Of a stretch of DNA of 64,000 bases, positions 10,600-22,410 are shown piece by piece. The stretch covers positions 10,955,501 through 11,019,500 of the forward strand of contig JABWDB010000009.1 in the NCBI GenBank assembly GCA_019614645.1, written 5' to 3'. The position numbers were made by a program, and so were the translations under genes. The first letter of the stretch is position 1. The number at the start of each line of letters is the position of its first letter. This stretch comes from Stratiolaelaps scimitus. Lineage: Eukaryota > Arthropoda > Arachnida > Mesostigmata > Laelapidae. Below the pieces are notes generated by a model. That model made no database searches and was not told the DNA's origin. It saw only the letters and a program-made list of their open reading frames with translations.

Positions 10600-12640
10600 C
10601 ACGATGTAGCGGTGCACGTTGCTGCGGAAAGGCATGGGATGAACAGAAATAACGGAGAGAGAAAGAGAGAGGTCAAGTATCCTAGTGAGGGATGCGCCGA
10701 CTATATTACAGACAATGTGAGCTGCAACAAGGATGGCTTCGGAACTCCCATGGAGCTCGAAGACGGGAAATAAGACGAATGCCGGCCGACATGAGACACT
10801 CGTATGAGGCAAATAAAGATAGAGCAGAACAGAGACAGAGAGAGGATGTCCTATAACCTAAACCCCTTCGACTGGAACACACATTGAAGTGTTGTGAACA
10901 AGAGATTGTTGGTGGATATGGCATGTGTTGATGGAGAAGTAATTCCTTTTTGTTCAAATGAAATCGTCATTATTATTATTATTGTTGTTGTTAGCCGTAC
11001 GCAGCCCCGTAGCAGTCGCACTGGTAGCATTACGCTGGAGTAGTTGATGAGCTTTGAAGCCCGATTAGGTAGGAGCAATGGATTGAGACTTCGTTGAGTG
11101 GATCGATCGGAATCAATTTTGGATGTAAGCTCCATCCACCGCGGCGAAATGTGTCATGGAGTAGTACCGGGCACTAAGAGATGGAGAGCAGGAAAACTCG
11201 GGACACAGGCAGAACAAAAGCGCGAAGGGCAAGTACAAGCGCTGACTGGGGTTATACCAGGCAGGCAGCGGTAGTGGCGGGATGGGAGCCGCCGCTGCCG
11301 AGCCTCATCGACGTTGGCGAAGGGCACGTCAAGCCAAATCAAATTGGATTACGTGGCACAAAGCAGCATGTCAAGGAACACCAGTAGCGGTAGAGATAGC
11401 ATGGGTGTGCTGGCGGTCGCCGCCGCCGCCACCACCGCCACCAGCAGCACCGTCGCGCGAGGGGCGTGGAGGGTTTTCACGATGAAAGATCGAGGGAAAG
11501 GAAAGGGTAATTTTTGGCAAAAAGGGGCCACGTTGGCAGCGGCAGAAGTGACCCCCAGAAGAGAATCCCGTGGAGACGATTGTGGGGCAGAGGGCAGCAG
11601 ATCCCGGGGGCTTCGAGGCTCGGGGGTGAGGGGTGAGAAAGGAACACTGAGTGAGCGATGAGAATTGGGAGAAGACAACGCAAGAAGACGAGAAGACAGC
11701 ACGGAGGTTTGGCAAGCAGCAAGAGTGCATGGGCAGGGCAAAGGAGTTCGTTCGTTGCTGCTGCAGTTGACGTTGTTGCTGCTGCTGCTGCTGCATTTGT
11801 CGTTGTTATCAATGTCGTAAATAATTCATTCATGCCAACCAAATTCGCCCCTGCACTTTCGTTTCAATCTTTGACTTCGTTGTGCTTTCTCATAGCCTTC
11901 AGACACCCATAAGCCTCAAGTCGAGCCGCACATCACTCCGTTCCTCTGTGGTCCCCGTATTCGACAACCGAACAACCGAACTTTCGACGCGAGAATACTC
12001 TTCGTCTCTATGTGGAATGTTTGAACGGCAGCAGCGCGCAGAATCACGCTCGGAACAGCGTTTGTGCTCGTAGTAAGCAAAACGCCTTCATGAGATGGGT
12101 AGGGTCGTCATGGAGAAGAAGATCGCACGGAGCAAAGAGTTTCGGGCTGGTGGATGTTCACTGCAGCAAAGAGTCGATCTTTTTTCATCTCAGTAGCTTC
12201 GGTGTTCAAATTCGACTCGTTTGAAATCACTGTATGCTAGTCGAAAGTATCACAATAATTCCAGCATACAACCGAATGGATGGAAATTGTAAACTGTATG
12301 TGCTTGAGGTGTCCACATCGACACACAGTGGCACATCGACGCAGCTATTGTTGGCGCCAGCGAGTGCTAACTGCAATTTGTCTGACAACATGTGACAAAT
12401 CTAGCATTTTACTCGTTTCTCGTCGACCAGAGGCAAAGAGGAAACTATAAATGTCCTGGTGATAAATTTCTCGTAGGATGAAGACGTTTCACGATGTTTC
12501 TCTTCGTCTTTTTGGCTCTTGGCTCAGCGCAGGGGCGGTCTCGGATTCTGCTTGTCGCACACAGTTCCATTGTTAAAATCGAGGCGAGGCGCGGGGGTTG
12601 GGGATGTTTGTTGCTCAGTACTGTTTCAACTAGATGCGGC
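10600..12640. other. Gene-less stretch with a G-rich block and triplet runs
   Basis: 11.16-11.72 kb is G+A-rich on the + strand. A CTG/GCTGCT run lies near 11.76-11.80 kb and a TTA/TTG run near 10.97 kb. Open frames on both strands over 11.3-11.85 kb are alanine-, threonine- or glutamine-rich repeat products. No exon called. Confidence 0.4.
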
Positions 12641-12651
12641 TCGCCGGCGGC

Positions 12652-12661
12652 GGGGGGGGGG
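12652..12661 (+). repeat. G10 homopolymer
   Basis: A run of exactly ten G on the + strand following CGGCGG units. Two further ten-base G runs occur at 41458 and 61920. Confidence 0.95.
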
Positions 12662-12669
12662 TGCCAATC

Positions 12670-14110
12670 GGTGGTGGTTGGCCCATTGGGCTGGTCGTCT
12701 ATTTTCTCTATTTCGTTCGTCCCGTTTCTTGTCCTTCTTGTAGCTGCGTCTGTTGATGTGTTGCCGTGTCGGGCGTTGTCCCACTCCGATGTGTTGTGGT
12801 GGGGTTTCGCTGGCGTTAGCCGCCGAAACTGTCGGACAAAGCCTCAAATAACGACGACGAAGGAACATATGAACTAGCGCTGCACTACGCGGCTTGTCGT
12901 ACACATTCGTTTGCTCGATCGGAACGGGCGATCGGTGGTTTGGCACCTCGGACGCCGCTGACTGAATCGACCAGCCCACTGGCAGCGCGACCAGCGAGGG
13001 GAAACAAGAAACAAACCAGCCTGGTGCAGCGCCGTCGCTTGCTCGCTCGCCTGCCTGAACGCCCGCCACGCCCGAGGTCATGAAGGACACAAAAGTGGCC
13101 GCGGGAGAGAGAAAGGCCGAGTTAGCTAACCAGCTGGCCATTGAGGCCGTAGGCAGTGGGTCTATGTCGAAAGGGTCTCGGGTGACACCCAGCACGCGAG
13201 CTGGGGCTGTCGGCCGGCCACTTCCTTTCCTGGAGAGAGAACTCAGCTTAACCGAAGCTCGGTTCCGTATTAGAATGGCACGAAACAGACAGGAGGGACC
13301 AGGAGGACCTTGCAGGGCAAGCTCAGGACCAAGCTCGGATACGATGAAAACTGGAGCCAGGCCAGGTCAGGCAAGACGGCAAGCCAGCCAACCAGCCAGC
13401 CAGCAAGCTAGCTCACAGGCAGTGTCCACTGCTATTTTTCTGGAGTGCAAGTCTGCCTCCACTCCACGCCAGTGCTGGCATTGCTTAAACTGGCCGACTG
13501 ACCGTTCACCGGGTTGAGGGCGAGCGACACAGAAGGACTGCGTAGCAGTAGTCGTGGGGTGAACGTAAGAAACAAGCCTTACTTACAGTCTTAACTGTTC
13601 TCTGTTCGGTTCTGCTAGCAACCCGCAAAGCAGGCGCCTCCCAAAAAGGGCTTCTCCTTTAGCTTCTATCCCTCTGTTGCTGCTGCTGCTTGTCCTGGAC
13701 AAGGTGAACGAAAGGAGTTGTACGGCACCAGGTGGCCTGTTGTATAGAGAACGAACCAAGAAAAACAAGCCCCACAGATGATGGGACGCAGGGTAGAAAG
13801 GTCGGCAAGAGTGTGTCCTGGGGCGCCCACACAGGGCCTGGCGCCTGATGCTGTCCGAAGGAACTAGCTGGACCTGTAGTGAGAATGGAGCAGAGAAAGC
13901 CGATATGTGCTCGAGCTCGACCACAGGATTACGAGAGGCCGTGAGAGAAAGCAAGTGGTAAGGATCGAATGAAGGTATTATAGACAGCGTCCGGGGTAAA
14001 CGCGCTGGCGGGAGCGAACCGATTCTCTGTAGGGGAGCATCACAATGCAAACCTACGAGCGAATGAAAAATACGAATACTAGCGTGATCGTCATTAATTC
14101 GATCTAGTTT
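12670..14110. other. Gene-less stretch
   Basis: Contains CAGCCAGC-type short repeats near 13.38-13.42 kb. A + strand frame with a true ATG at 13080 runs about 145 codons but is rich in A, S, Q and R with no conserved pattern, and several other frames are open with it. Not called. Confidence 0.35.
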
Positions 14111-14120
14111 ATTACGTATC

Positions 14121-14123
<3 letters not shown>

Positions 14124-14165
<42 letters not shown>
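14124..14165. repeat. (TA)21 microsatellite
   Basis: The longest uninterrupted TA array in the window, 42 bp. Confidence 0.97.
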
Positions 14166-14168
<3 letters not shown>

Positions 14169-14334
14169 TAATAAAAATGACGATTGGCAATTCGAACGTA
14201 CAGTTTAGTTATCTCGGATGGAAATATAATGTGTTTATCTTAAAAATGTACCGGCTTGTATTTCGAATATGCGTGGAAGGTTGGCGACAGGGCCGTGGAG
14301 GGTAACTCACGAATGTATTATCATAAACTGAACG

Positions 14335-14436
14335 ATGAAGCGTTTCCTAAGATATTCAGTGTCTCGCGCCAAGTATTCAGGATTTGTAAGCAACAATCAA
14401 CACTTCGAGGCAGATAATTCGGATAGCGGTGCTGCG
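14335..14436 (+). CDS. Possible first coding exon with ATG and strong donor
   Basis: An ATG at 14335 in good context (A at -3) starts a 34-codon frame that ends exactly at GCTGCG|GTGAGT, a strong donor at 14437, in phase 0. The peptide begins M-K-R-F-L-R-Y-S-V-S-R and ends D-N-S-D-S-G-A-A, with no simple-sequence bias. The frame stays open past the donor to about 14517, so a short unspliced peptide is also possible. No homology recognised and no partner exon identified. Confidence 0.25.
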
Positions 14437-14449
14437 GTGAGTGCCAAAT

Positions 14450-16200
14450 ATAATAGTACAAGTCGAACGTTGAACTTGCTGACGCTGGCCAGAATTGTAT
14501 CCAATAAACGTTGTTAAGTCCATATCCAAACAATCAAGAAGAAAGCCACAAAAGCTTAAAAAACAAACATTCAACATAGTGACACTAACGTCTAATCCAA
14601 AAGACAAAAGCGTCTCATTGTGGACTCGTACGTTCCTCCGCATCCGTTCATAGGTATAGGGACAATAGTAGTAGTGGTCATCTGCTGTCGACAAAAATCA
14701 AGCGGCAATATTCCTTTGTCTGTTATCTGCGCTCCGCCGAATTTGCCCGTCACTAGGCCCGTTTTTTCCTCCGTCAATCGGTCACTGAGTGTTTCGGAGT
14801 TCGTCACACAAACGAGCGGCATTACTCATGTTTCTATCCCTTATCGCTCTACCAGCTCGTCCGATCCCTTCCGACAGAACACCGAAAACAACAGCACTCA
14901 TATAACATCGACGCAGACGATGAAAGAGAGAGAGAGAGCAAGAGGGAGGTAACTTGTGAGCAGCAACGAAATAACGCACAATAACACGAACCGCAGACAA
15001 CTCGGGGCATTTATTCCCTACGTGCGCAGTGTAGTGCACTGCTGCTCGTTCTCACTGTCTGCTTTCGGTGTTATCCCACTCGTTGAGACACAACCGTACG
15101 CGATCGGCACAAACGAGATCAAGTGGCATCCGCTGCCTGATCGACTCTGTCATCCACCCCTTCGTTATATGTCAGCGTTCCAGCGTGCGATATCGCGACG
15201 CAACACACAGGGAATTGCCCCGCCGGCTGTAGAGTCCCCCCCCCGCATGAGCAGTGTGATATTGTATGGACGAGTAAAGAGAAGCCGAGCAGACGGTCGC
15301 TCGGTCGGTGGGAAAACCGAGACAAAGCAAGAGTGTGACGAAGATCAGCGATCAGTGATATTATAGCAAGCTACGCCGTGTATCTCGCCATAGGCAGCTG
15401 CGTCCTGTATAGGTACTACTGCGGCTAGATAGATAGACATAATATGAATAACCACCGTGAGCGAGTGAGAGCCGAAATATATCTAAGGGGACGAAACGAA
15501 CCGGTAGAGGACATGACCCGATGCGGCTGGCGGCGGCGTCAGAATTGAAAGCAGCTCTAGGCGTCTTTTGTCTGTCTAAGCGTACGCCCTCAAGATCCCG
15601 GCACGAAACGATCGGAGGAGATATGAACTTGTTTGTTTGCCGTCATCGTACACGAATGAATGAGCAATCTATAATAGCTATATAGTGAACACATGATCAT
15701 GATTTGACGGTGGTGATGGTGAGAGAGAGGTAACATGGTCGAGGTCAACAGTGAAGCAGAATAAGGGTGACTCAGGCGTTGGTGGTTGGACGGGGCGAGG
15801 CGGAGAAGACTGTGGATATATGGCCAATGGTAATAGTTGGCAATAGCCAAACTGAGAGTTTCTAGTCACGGGACGAAGGTTCACCTCAGCGGTTACAATG
15901 AAGAAACACTCAAAACGCTGTCTTGTGACAATGGATGTAAAAGACGTCAAGTAAACAAGCGAAGCAGAAATGGCGGACCCAACAAATGACAAAACAGAAA
16001 ATGGTGTATGGTTCGCCTATGTTGGCGGGAGGACGGCGGCCGTTTCTGCGTACGGTTCCGCTTTGAAACGGTTGTGTGTCTGTTGCTTTTCGCGATTCAT
16101 CGTTGACCAGTAGATTATCAGCTGCTGTTTTCCAAATACGACGAAATGATGTTGATACGATTTTGATGAATGAGACCGATTCTGAAAATAGAACAATTTG
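14450..16200. other. Gene-less stretch
   Basis: AT content moderate, one C9 run at 15236-15244, short GA runs near 14.93 and 15.72 kb. No exon-like structure that I can defend. Confidence 0.35.
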
Positions 16201-16212
16201 TATATACAAATT

Positions 16213-16234
16213 TATATATATATATATATATATA
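16213..16234. repeat. (TA)11 microsatellite
   Basis: Perfect TA run, preceded by a degenerate TATACAAATT copy. Confidence 0.95.
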
Positions 16235-16527
16235 ACTTCAACCCGCCTTAGATCGCATTGGTTTGCTTGTTATGACGTACGACACCATCCGTTGCATATG
16301 TCATTTACGTGTCTTTAACTATCGGCGTCTGTTATTCATACTTAGTGAACTTATTCAACGACTGTTTGTGGCTTTTTTCATCATCAAAGACAATCGCTTG
16401 CGACAGAACGAGACTTTAACTCTCTCAATATTTTTCTACCCTCCTATCCAAGCTAGTCACAAAACGAATTTTAGTTAAAGAACAACTTCATTCTGTATTC
16501 GTTATTGCCTACGTGGTAGTTTTACAG

Positions 16528-16591
16528 ACGGTACTCTCATTAGCATGGTACACGTATTTGACATGCTGTTTTCCGATTTGTTTCCCCTCAA
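16528..16591 (+). CDS. Possible short internal exon
   Basis: Preceded by a T-rich acceptor-like sequence ending TTTTACAG and followed by CTCAA|GTAAGT, a strong donor. The 64-bp interval is open in two frames. One encodes a hydrophobic stretch (T-V-L-S-L-A-W-Y-T-Y-L-T-C-C-F-P) resembling a membrane segment; the other reads G-T-L-I-S-M-V-H-V-F-D-M-L. I cannot choose between them, and no neighbouring exon was found. Product unknown. Confidence 0.2.
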
Positions 16592-16753
16592 GTAAGTGGC
16601 TGAGTCACTCGTCGACTGGTAATTCATCACTGGCGAGTGTGTGTAACGCTCTGGTGTTTGTATTTTTGCAATATACAAAAACGCTCCACTCATGTAAATA
16701 CAAGAGATGAGACCATTGTTAGCACTACCTCTTCTGGCCGTCCGGGCGCAAAG

Positions 16754-16775
16754 TATATATATATATATATATATA
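16754..16775. repeat. (TA)11 microsatellite
   Basis: Perfect TA run of 22 bp. Confidence 0.95.
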
Positions 16776-16799
16776 CTGCAGCCATAAACGAAGATTAAA

Positions 16800-18830
16800 G
16801 TTTTTTTTTACCATATGCACGCTAGATCAATCTCTGCTCGGCGACGTGTGGCTTGTAGCAAAAACCATTGTAGCAATAATGCATCTACGTACATGCAGAC
16901 AGTTGCGCTTCCAAGTACTACCACACGAAAGATCGTGCGAAGCAGATAAGAACACCGAGGAATCTATTCGGAACGAAAGAATCGAGTGAGAGAGAGAAAG
17001 GGAGATAAAGCAGATGCCAATCTCGAATGAAAAATGTGCTTTCCATAGTATAGTTCCTGTATGTTCGCGTGTTGTGTTCGCGATGCAGCCGTGTGCCTAT
17101 CCCGCGTATGACTTCAACCCATCCTCTCCCTGGCCGCTACGCCTATCTGTCTAGACGAAATAAAAGTCGCGGAAAAAATGAAATCTAAGGGTGACGCTGC
17201 CGCTGACGCTGCTGGCGGCGGGAATTTTGTTGTGACAAAGAGAAAGAAAATATTCGCGAAGGGAAATACAAGAAGGCGTAGCAGGACCATGAGGCTGGCG
17301 GCCTCGTGGCAATTCGCCCGCCGCCTGGAGTTACGATGCCACCGGATGTGTCGAGGTTCTGACAGGTTTGCAGGCACCGCAGGCATCGCGCCGCAGTGAA
17401 AAGGGTATGAAAGTGGCGGCGGCGGCGGCGGCAGCGATGGCGGCCACTCACAGACGGAAGGACAGGAGTTCAGAAGGTTGGAGGGGCGCCTTTTTTCCCT
17501 CGCTACCCTGCTGTCATTGTGCGGGACCGAGCCACCGCTGCGAGCGCGCTGCGGCTGGGCCCCTCGGGGCAGAGGTTGGAAACAAGGTGCTCGAAATTGC
17601 GGCAGGACGACGAACTATCGAACTAACTACATATTATATACTAGACGAAGCACGAGGCCAAGGAACGAAATGATTCAGGCTGTTTCGCTCAAACGTAATG
17701 GTGGTTCAGCACTAATGTCGAAGTGACGAGCTGGTCGACAGGTTGCTATAATACTGCGAATGGTCAGTGCTCGATTGTGTTATTTTATAACACCGTAGCA
17801 TACGCCTGAATATATATATATATATATAGGTACATATTCTACCGAGGAATTGACCAACAACCCTCCAGCACCCGAACGTAGAGTTCCTTATAACTTATGA
17901 ACAACAGCTCACGTCCATATAATCAACTTCCTCACACAGGTGCTTAGTTTTCTATTGAACGGTTTCTTTGCCGAAGTACACTGCCTTCTGCCAAACATAT
18001 ACACGCCCACTCAGCCACTTGCAGCAATAATTTCTTTTTGCCATTACTTAAATGCAAAGATAGCAATCCTTGTACAACTGTTTTATAGTCTACTACTAAT
18101 TATTAATATTACCACACTATTGTTTCTTAATGACTCACTGGGTAAGCGGTAAAGCAGGAAGCTAAACGCTGTGTGGCGCAAAGCTGTGACAACCAGTCAG
18201 GCAGTAGTCCTGGCCAGTCTGCAATTATCATTTTTGTTGTCGTTCTCGTCTGCGATTCGTTCCGGCTTTTGTGATAGTTCTTCCCCTCTCGCCTTACCTC
18301 GGCCCCATCAGCGTCCATTGGATTGAATCTGATTCTACTGTTCGCTATGTTCCGTTCACTCCATCCCAAGCAACTCTTCCATTTCCCCTACAAACACCAC
18401 GACCACCACGATCACCGCTGACACCAAAACAACAATATCATCACCTTCTTCGGCGCAACATCAGCGTCGCCGCCGACGCCAATGCTACCGTCGTTGTCAT
18501 CGGGCGATAGCGTCACCGTGACCACCACCATCATCATCGTCGTCGGTCTCTGAATGACTTTTTGCAATGGCTGCAGCCAGCCGAGTGGTACCTAGCCCCC
18601 GTTACGCCGCTGCTCCAACAACAACAACTGCTGCTGCTGCTGCTTGCACCACTTACCTCTACGGCTTATTTTCGTCTTTGTTGCCGTTGTTGCCGCCGTC
18701 CGCATTGTGCCTCTCACCCACTTGGCTGACCGTCTGACAGGCTGGCCTCTCTGTCGATCTGTCTGTCTGGGGCGACACCAGTTGTCGGTCGTCTGTTAAT
18801 AGACCAGCAAACTACAACTGGTACGGCTAC
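16800..18830. other. Gene-less stretch
   Basis: Includes a T9 run at about 16801, a GGCGGCGGC run near 17.42 kb and a C/A-rich, G-poor patch at about 18.36-18.54 kb. Open frames over the GGC run give alanine tracts. No gene recognised. Confidence 0.35.
17811..17828. repeat. (TA)9 microsatellite
   Basis: Perfect TA run of 18 bp. Confidence 0.95.
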
Positions 18831-18842
18831 CACTGGTGACAA

Positions 18843-18860
18843 CAGCAGCAGCAGCAGCAG
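18843..18860. repeat. (CAG)6 repeat
   Basis: Six CAG units. A nearby CTGCTG run at about 18.63 kb is the same triplet on the other strand, so the two could pair as a loose inverted repeat. Confidence 0.9.
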
Positions 18861-18879
18861 CCGTAAAAGTACAATATAG

Positions 18880-19720
18880 AAGAACAAGCTAGAGTGGGGA
18901 TGGAGGGGGGAGTCGGCGGCTGGCAGGGCAATAGAAGTAGGGCAAAACTACAACAACAAAGACAACAACTGAACCTAATTTTCAGAAGAGGCCGCCACCA
19001 ACTGCTGTCGCCGTTGCCGTGGCTGCGTACTGACCGACAACGCGGACAAGCCCAGTTCTATGATAGTGAATGCGCATGCTACCATTTGACGCCTGTAACG
19101 TTGCTACCTTGCGCCCTGTTAGTGGCGGCCCATCGTCGTCGGCGACATGTTCGCGATCGGTGGTGGCCGAGCCTTTGCTCGGAGGCTTAAGAACGTCTCC
19201 TGCTACACTACTACTGCTGTATTGACGATGCTGAGTTTATGATTCTATCCCTGCACGCTCCTTCCGAAGAACTGAGATAATCGAACTGAAACGGAAGCTG
19301 TGGTATGATATGATGGTATCTGGCAAAGATCGGGGATCAGGACGATATATGTATGAAAATGCATACTGTTCTATACAGCAATAGCGCAGTAGTATGGACT
19401 CTCGCATCGCACCTTGAACGGTACAAAGAAAGCGCGTAAGCAAGTGTACGACAGGGCCTACCTACCTACCTACCTCGTATAGGACACTGTAGGGGCTGTA
19501 TCTCGGTTATTCATAAAGTAGCTATACTTATAACGAGAAGGGGGTAACGATGAGGAGCACTTCTCGGCCCACTTCGTCTTTCAGAGGTTTCGTCTGCCGC
19601 TGCCGTTTTGTCGTGAGAGTTAGTGGGAGAGAGAGAGATTTCAGCCAGCGCCTCCTCATTCAGCCAGTTGGACGGCTATTCGGAAGGTATTCCTTCATAG
19701 CATTACAGCTAAAAGGCAGG
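18880..19720. other. Gene-less stretch
   Basis: No supported exon. CAACAACAA-type short runs near 18.95 kb and a CCTA tetranucleotide run near 19.46 kb (four units). Confidence 0.35.
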
Positions 19721-19724
19721 CAGC

Positions 19725-19751
19725 CAACAACAACAACAACAACAACAACAA
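19725..19751. repeat. (CAA)9 repeat
   Basis: Nine perfect CAA units, opening a 1-kb cluster of five different simple repeats. Confidence 0.95.
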
Positions 19752-19920
19752 GCATGACAAGAGTTGCCGTTACCCCGTGAAGACGGCTGGCGATCCTCTG
19801 CTTCTACTCCCTTTGCCTCAACGTCTCTAGCTAACGGCAGCGGAACGAACCACAGCGAGGCTCTTCCCCAGATCGGGGTTCAGAAGCACCACCACGACCA
19901 CCATATGTATTTCTGTGTCT

Positions 19921-19938
19921 GTGTGTGTGTGTGTGTGT
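19921..19938. repeat. (GT)9 microsatellite
   Basis: Perfect GT run. Confidence 0.93.
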
Positions 19939-20167
19939 ATCTATGTAGAAAGAGTCCCGGGAGCGGGTCGTTCCTTCTCCCTCTGGCTCTTTACTCTTTA
20001 GCGCGTGCTTTCTCTGTTGGCTACGCTTTCTGCCGTTGGCGTGACGACCGTCTAGAGACTCCGCTCTCGCGTCCTATGGATGAGTCGCAGAAGAATGTGG
20101 AGACGGACGAAGGCTTCCTTTCAAGAAGCGCGCCCAACTGTGACACGGAACCGCCGAAACTGAGAGC

Positions 20168-20188
20168 GAGAGAGAGAGAGAGAGAGAG
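20168..20188. repeat. (GA)10 microsatellite
   Basis: Perfect GA run. Confidence 0.93.
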
Positions 20189-20220
20189 GTGAAAGAGTCT
20201 GCTAGCGAACGAATCCCCAC

Positions 20221-20238
20221 TAGTAGTAGTAGTAGTAG
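20221..20238. repeat. (TAG)6 repeat
   Basis: Six TAG units followed by a related GTAGTACTACCACC inverted stretch, which could form a small hairpin. Confidence 0.9.
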
Positions 20239-20654
20239 GTATTAGTCGTAGTACTACCACCCACCAGTACCAGTAGCTGACTGATGATAATGATGGCCTG
20301 AGACAGCAGCATTGAAAGAGGTTGACTCTATTGTTGCTGGTGATGGTTTTCATGCTGATGTCTAATGCTGCTTGTGACGGTGGCATGGAGCGCGTCAAGC
20401 GTTGTGAGGCTCAGTTGGTCGCTGTCGGGTTAGAGAGACCAGACCAGCGTCGCCCTGTTCGACCGATCCACGGACACAGCACCACACATGGGACAAAGGA
20501 GGGTCGCCACACAAACCTGATCGCTGCTTGTACTGACTGGCTGACTGACCCTCGTTGATGCCACGCCACTGTGGCGACAAGTGATTCCTGTCGCCTTCGA
20601 CGTTGCCCGCGGAACTCCGCGTTGAATAATGTCGAGGGTGGGGGCAGCACTTAG

Positions 20655-20691
20655 CTGCTGCTGTTGCTGTTGTTATTGCTGGTGTTGCTGG

Positions 20692-20725
<34 letters not shown>

Positions 20726-20745
20726 GGTGTTGTTGTTGTTGTGCT
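20655..20745 (+). repeat. Long imperfect (TTG/CTG)n repeat
   Basis: About 90 bp of TTG units with CTG, TTA and GGTG interruptions, the longest triplet array in the window. Read on the + strand it makes a polyleucine frame that looks like a membrane segment and continues open to 20936. The leucines are explained by the repeat and I do not call a gene. Confidence 0.95.
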
Positions 20746-20799
20746 GCGTTCTTCATCAGTTTAAAGTGTCACTCGAAGCGTATGACGTTGTGAAACTAA

Positions 20800-21400
20800 C
20801 CCCCCTCGCTGATGAATCTACTGCAATGGTACAATATTATACAATCCATTGTCCGGTGCTGCTGGTGCTCGCCACCGGCGACCAACTGCTCTGTTACATT
20901 ATAAGAAAAGAAGTTGTAGCGAGGAGAGAAGGATAAATGGATGATAATCATCGTGATTGGATGAGTTGAGAATAAAAATAGTCATAGGGTCGGGTTGAGA
21001 TTGCGGTGGGCGCCTGGCTGGCAGAGTGACCATCTCTCTCTCGCTCTCTCTCTTGCAAAAAGTCCGTGCTGTGACGCAGTGTGCGTTCATTTTCTTTTGA
21101 GTCGCTGGTCTTTTCGCTAGTTGGTCTCTAGTCAAGTACTTATCCTATTGTGAATACTGATAATTAACTGGGTGGTAGTGGTAGTCGCCGTCTACGGATC
21201 AGGCGATCCGCACGGTTCTGCGCATAGAAGATACGGGGCAGAGACAAAAGACACGCAGAATTTCTGTGACCACACAGATGTGTGTTGTCTAATTTGGAGA
21301 AGCATTGCCGATCGATTTGTTCCGACTCACTAACATTAATATACTCATCGTATTTCAATTGTGATACTCCTCGGAGGCTCAACATTTGCTACACATCCAT
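20800..21400. other. Gene-less stretch
   Basis: Nothing recognisable apart from a short TCTCTC run near 21.03 kb. Confidence 0.35.
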
Positions 21401-21406
21401 GTCCAC

Positions 21407-21430
21407 ATATATATATATATATATATATAT
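21407..21430. repeat. (AT)12 microsatellite
   Basis: Perfect AT run of 24 bp. Confidence 0.95.
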
Positions 21431-21660
21431 GTTTGCATGGTTGTTTTTGTTGGCATCAGTATATTTCGTCTCGTGCTTGTCTTTAAGCGGACAGCTGTCT
21501 AAGTTGTTCCGCTTGGTCGGTCAACGAATAGCTAGATAAATTGGGTCAATGTGTATCAGTTACCTTTAACGGAAATAACTTCCTTCAAAATGGTTCCACT
21601 GTCAATGATTTCGTACCACACCCGTCGTCGAACTGGTGAATCGAATCTAGTGGTTACAAA

Positions 21661-21684
21661 CACACACACACACACACACACACA
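21661..21684. repeat. (CA)12 microsatellite
   Basis: Perfect CA run of 24 bp. Confidence 0.95.
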
Positions 21685-21865
21685 AGGATACACCAATCGA
21701 GGCAAACAGTCAGACCGGTCGACTGAGGCACCCCAAGCGCTCCCTTTAAGAGTTCCCGTCTTACAAGGCAATACTGCAAGTGGCTGGTATGTTGATTGAA
21801 TGTGGAATGCTATTACTTGAGACGAACTATTCTTGAACGGGCGATAAGAAGGCGCGTTCGTAATC

Positions 21866-22410
21866 TCAAGGGCTTATATTCGGTGAATAAGCACGTTCGA
21901 GGCATGGCTTAGAGCCCGGCGCCGATACTGTTGATCTAGTGAGCGTCTTCTCCGACACCGGGCTGCCTCGTTGGAACCCGATGGCGAGTAGAGTATTTTC
22001 GGCAAGTGCACAGTTTACGCTGTAAGGGATCATCTGGCGTGGGAGCGAATACGAACGATGTAATCGAACGCTGCTAAGCGCCTTAGTTGTAATTGCATGA
22101 CCGCTCAAACCAACAGCGGCCTCTATTTGTTATGAGATACCAACTTCATGATGCCCGGACAGATGGGTGACAACCATTGTACACATGCGGATAGAGAAGT
22201 TTGATTGCACTGTATCGGCAGGAACAGAGAGCAGTCATCGACAGATGTCACTGGCAAAACATGTACGGGACGATGTGGCTGGAAAACCTCTCATATGTCG
22301 AGCGAAAAGCCTTGTTTCACTTGTATTTCATAATCAGCCCTTCGCAAAGTATCACAATCGTTTTGTAAATTTGATCCGTGCATTGACAGCAATGTCCCCA
22401 TTTCATTATG
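21866..22410 (-). CDS. Candidate 3' end of a spliced gene: three phase-0 exons, product unknown
   Basis: Three consecutive minus-strand exons fit together without a stop. Exon 1 is 22410-22321 (90 bp), after a strong pyrimidine-rich acceptor (TTCCCTTTTGTCCAG), with donor CAA|GTGAAA. Exon 2 is 22209-22141 (69 bp), after CTCTCTGTTCCTGCCGATACAG, with donor TTG|GTATCT. Exon 3 is 22033-21866 (168 bp, including TGA), after CGCTCCCACGCCAG. All three lengths are multiples of three and all joins are phase 0; introns are 111 and 107 bp. The product is 108 residues with cysteines at exon 1 residue 19 and exon 2 residues 1, 9 and 17, and one possible glycosylation site (N-Q-T). I do not recognise the family. 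No AATAAA lies close behind the stop. A further upstream exon ending at 22675 (F-E-V donor GAG|GTAACT) is in matching phase. Confidence 0.33.

Noticed and set aside
20664..20936. Polyleucine frame resembling a membrane protein
   Set aside because: The hydrophobic segment is the translation of the TTG/CTG repeat, and the remainder has no recognisable motif.
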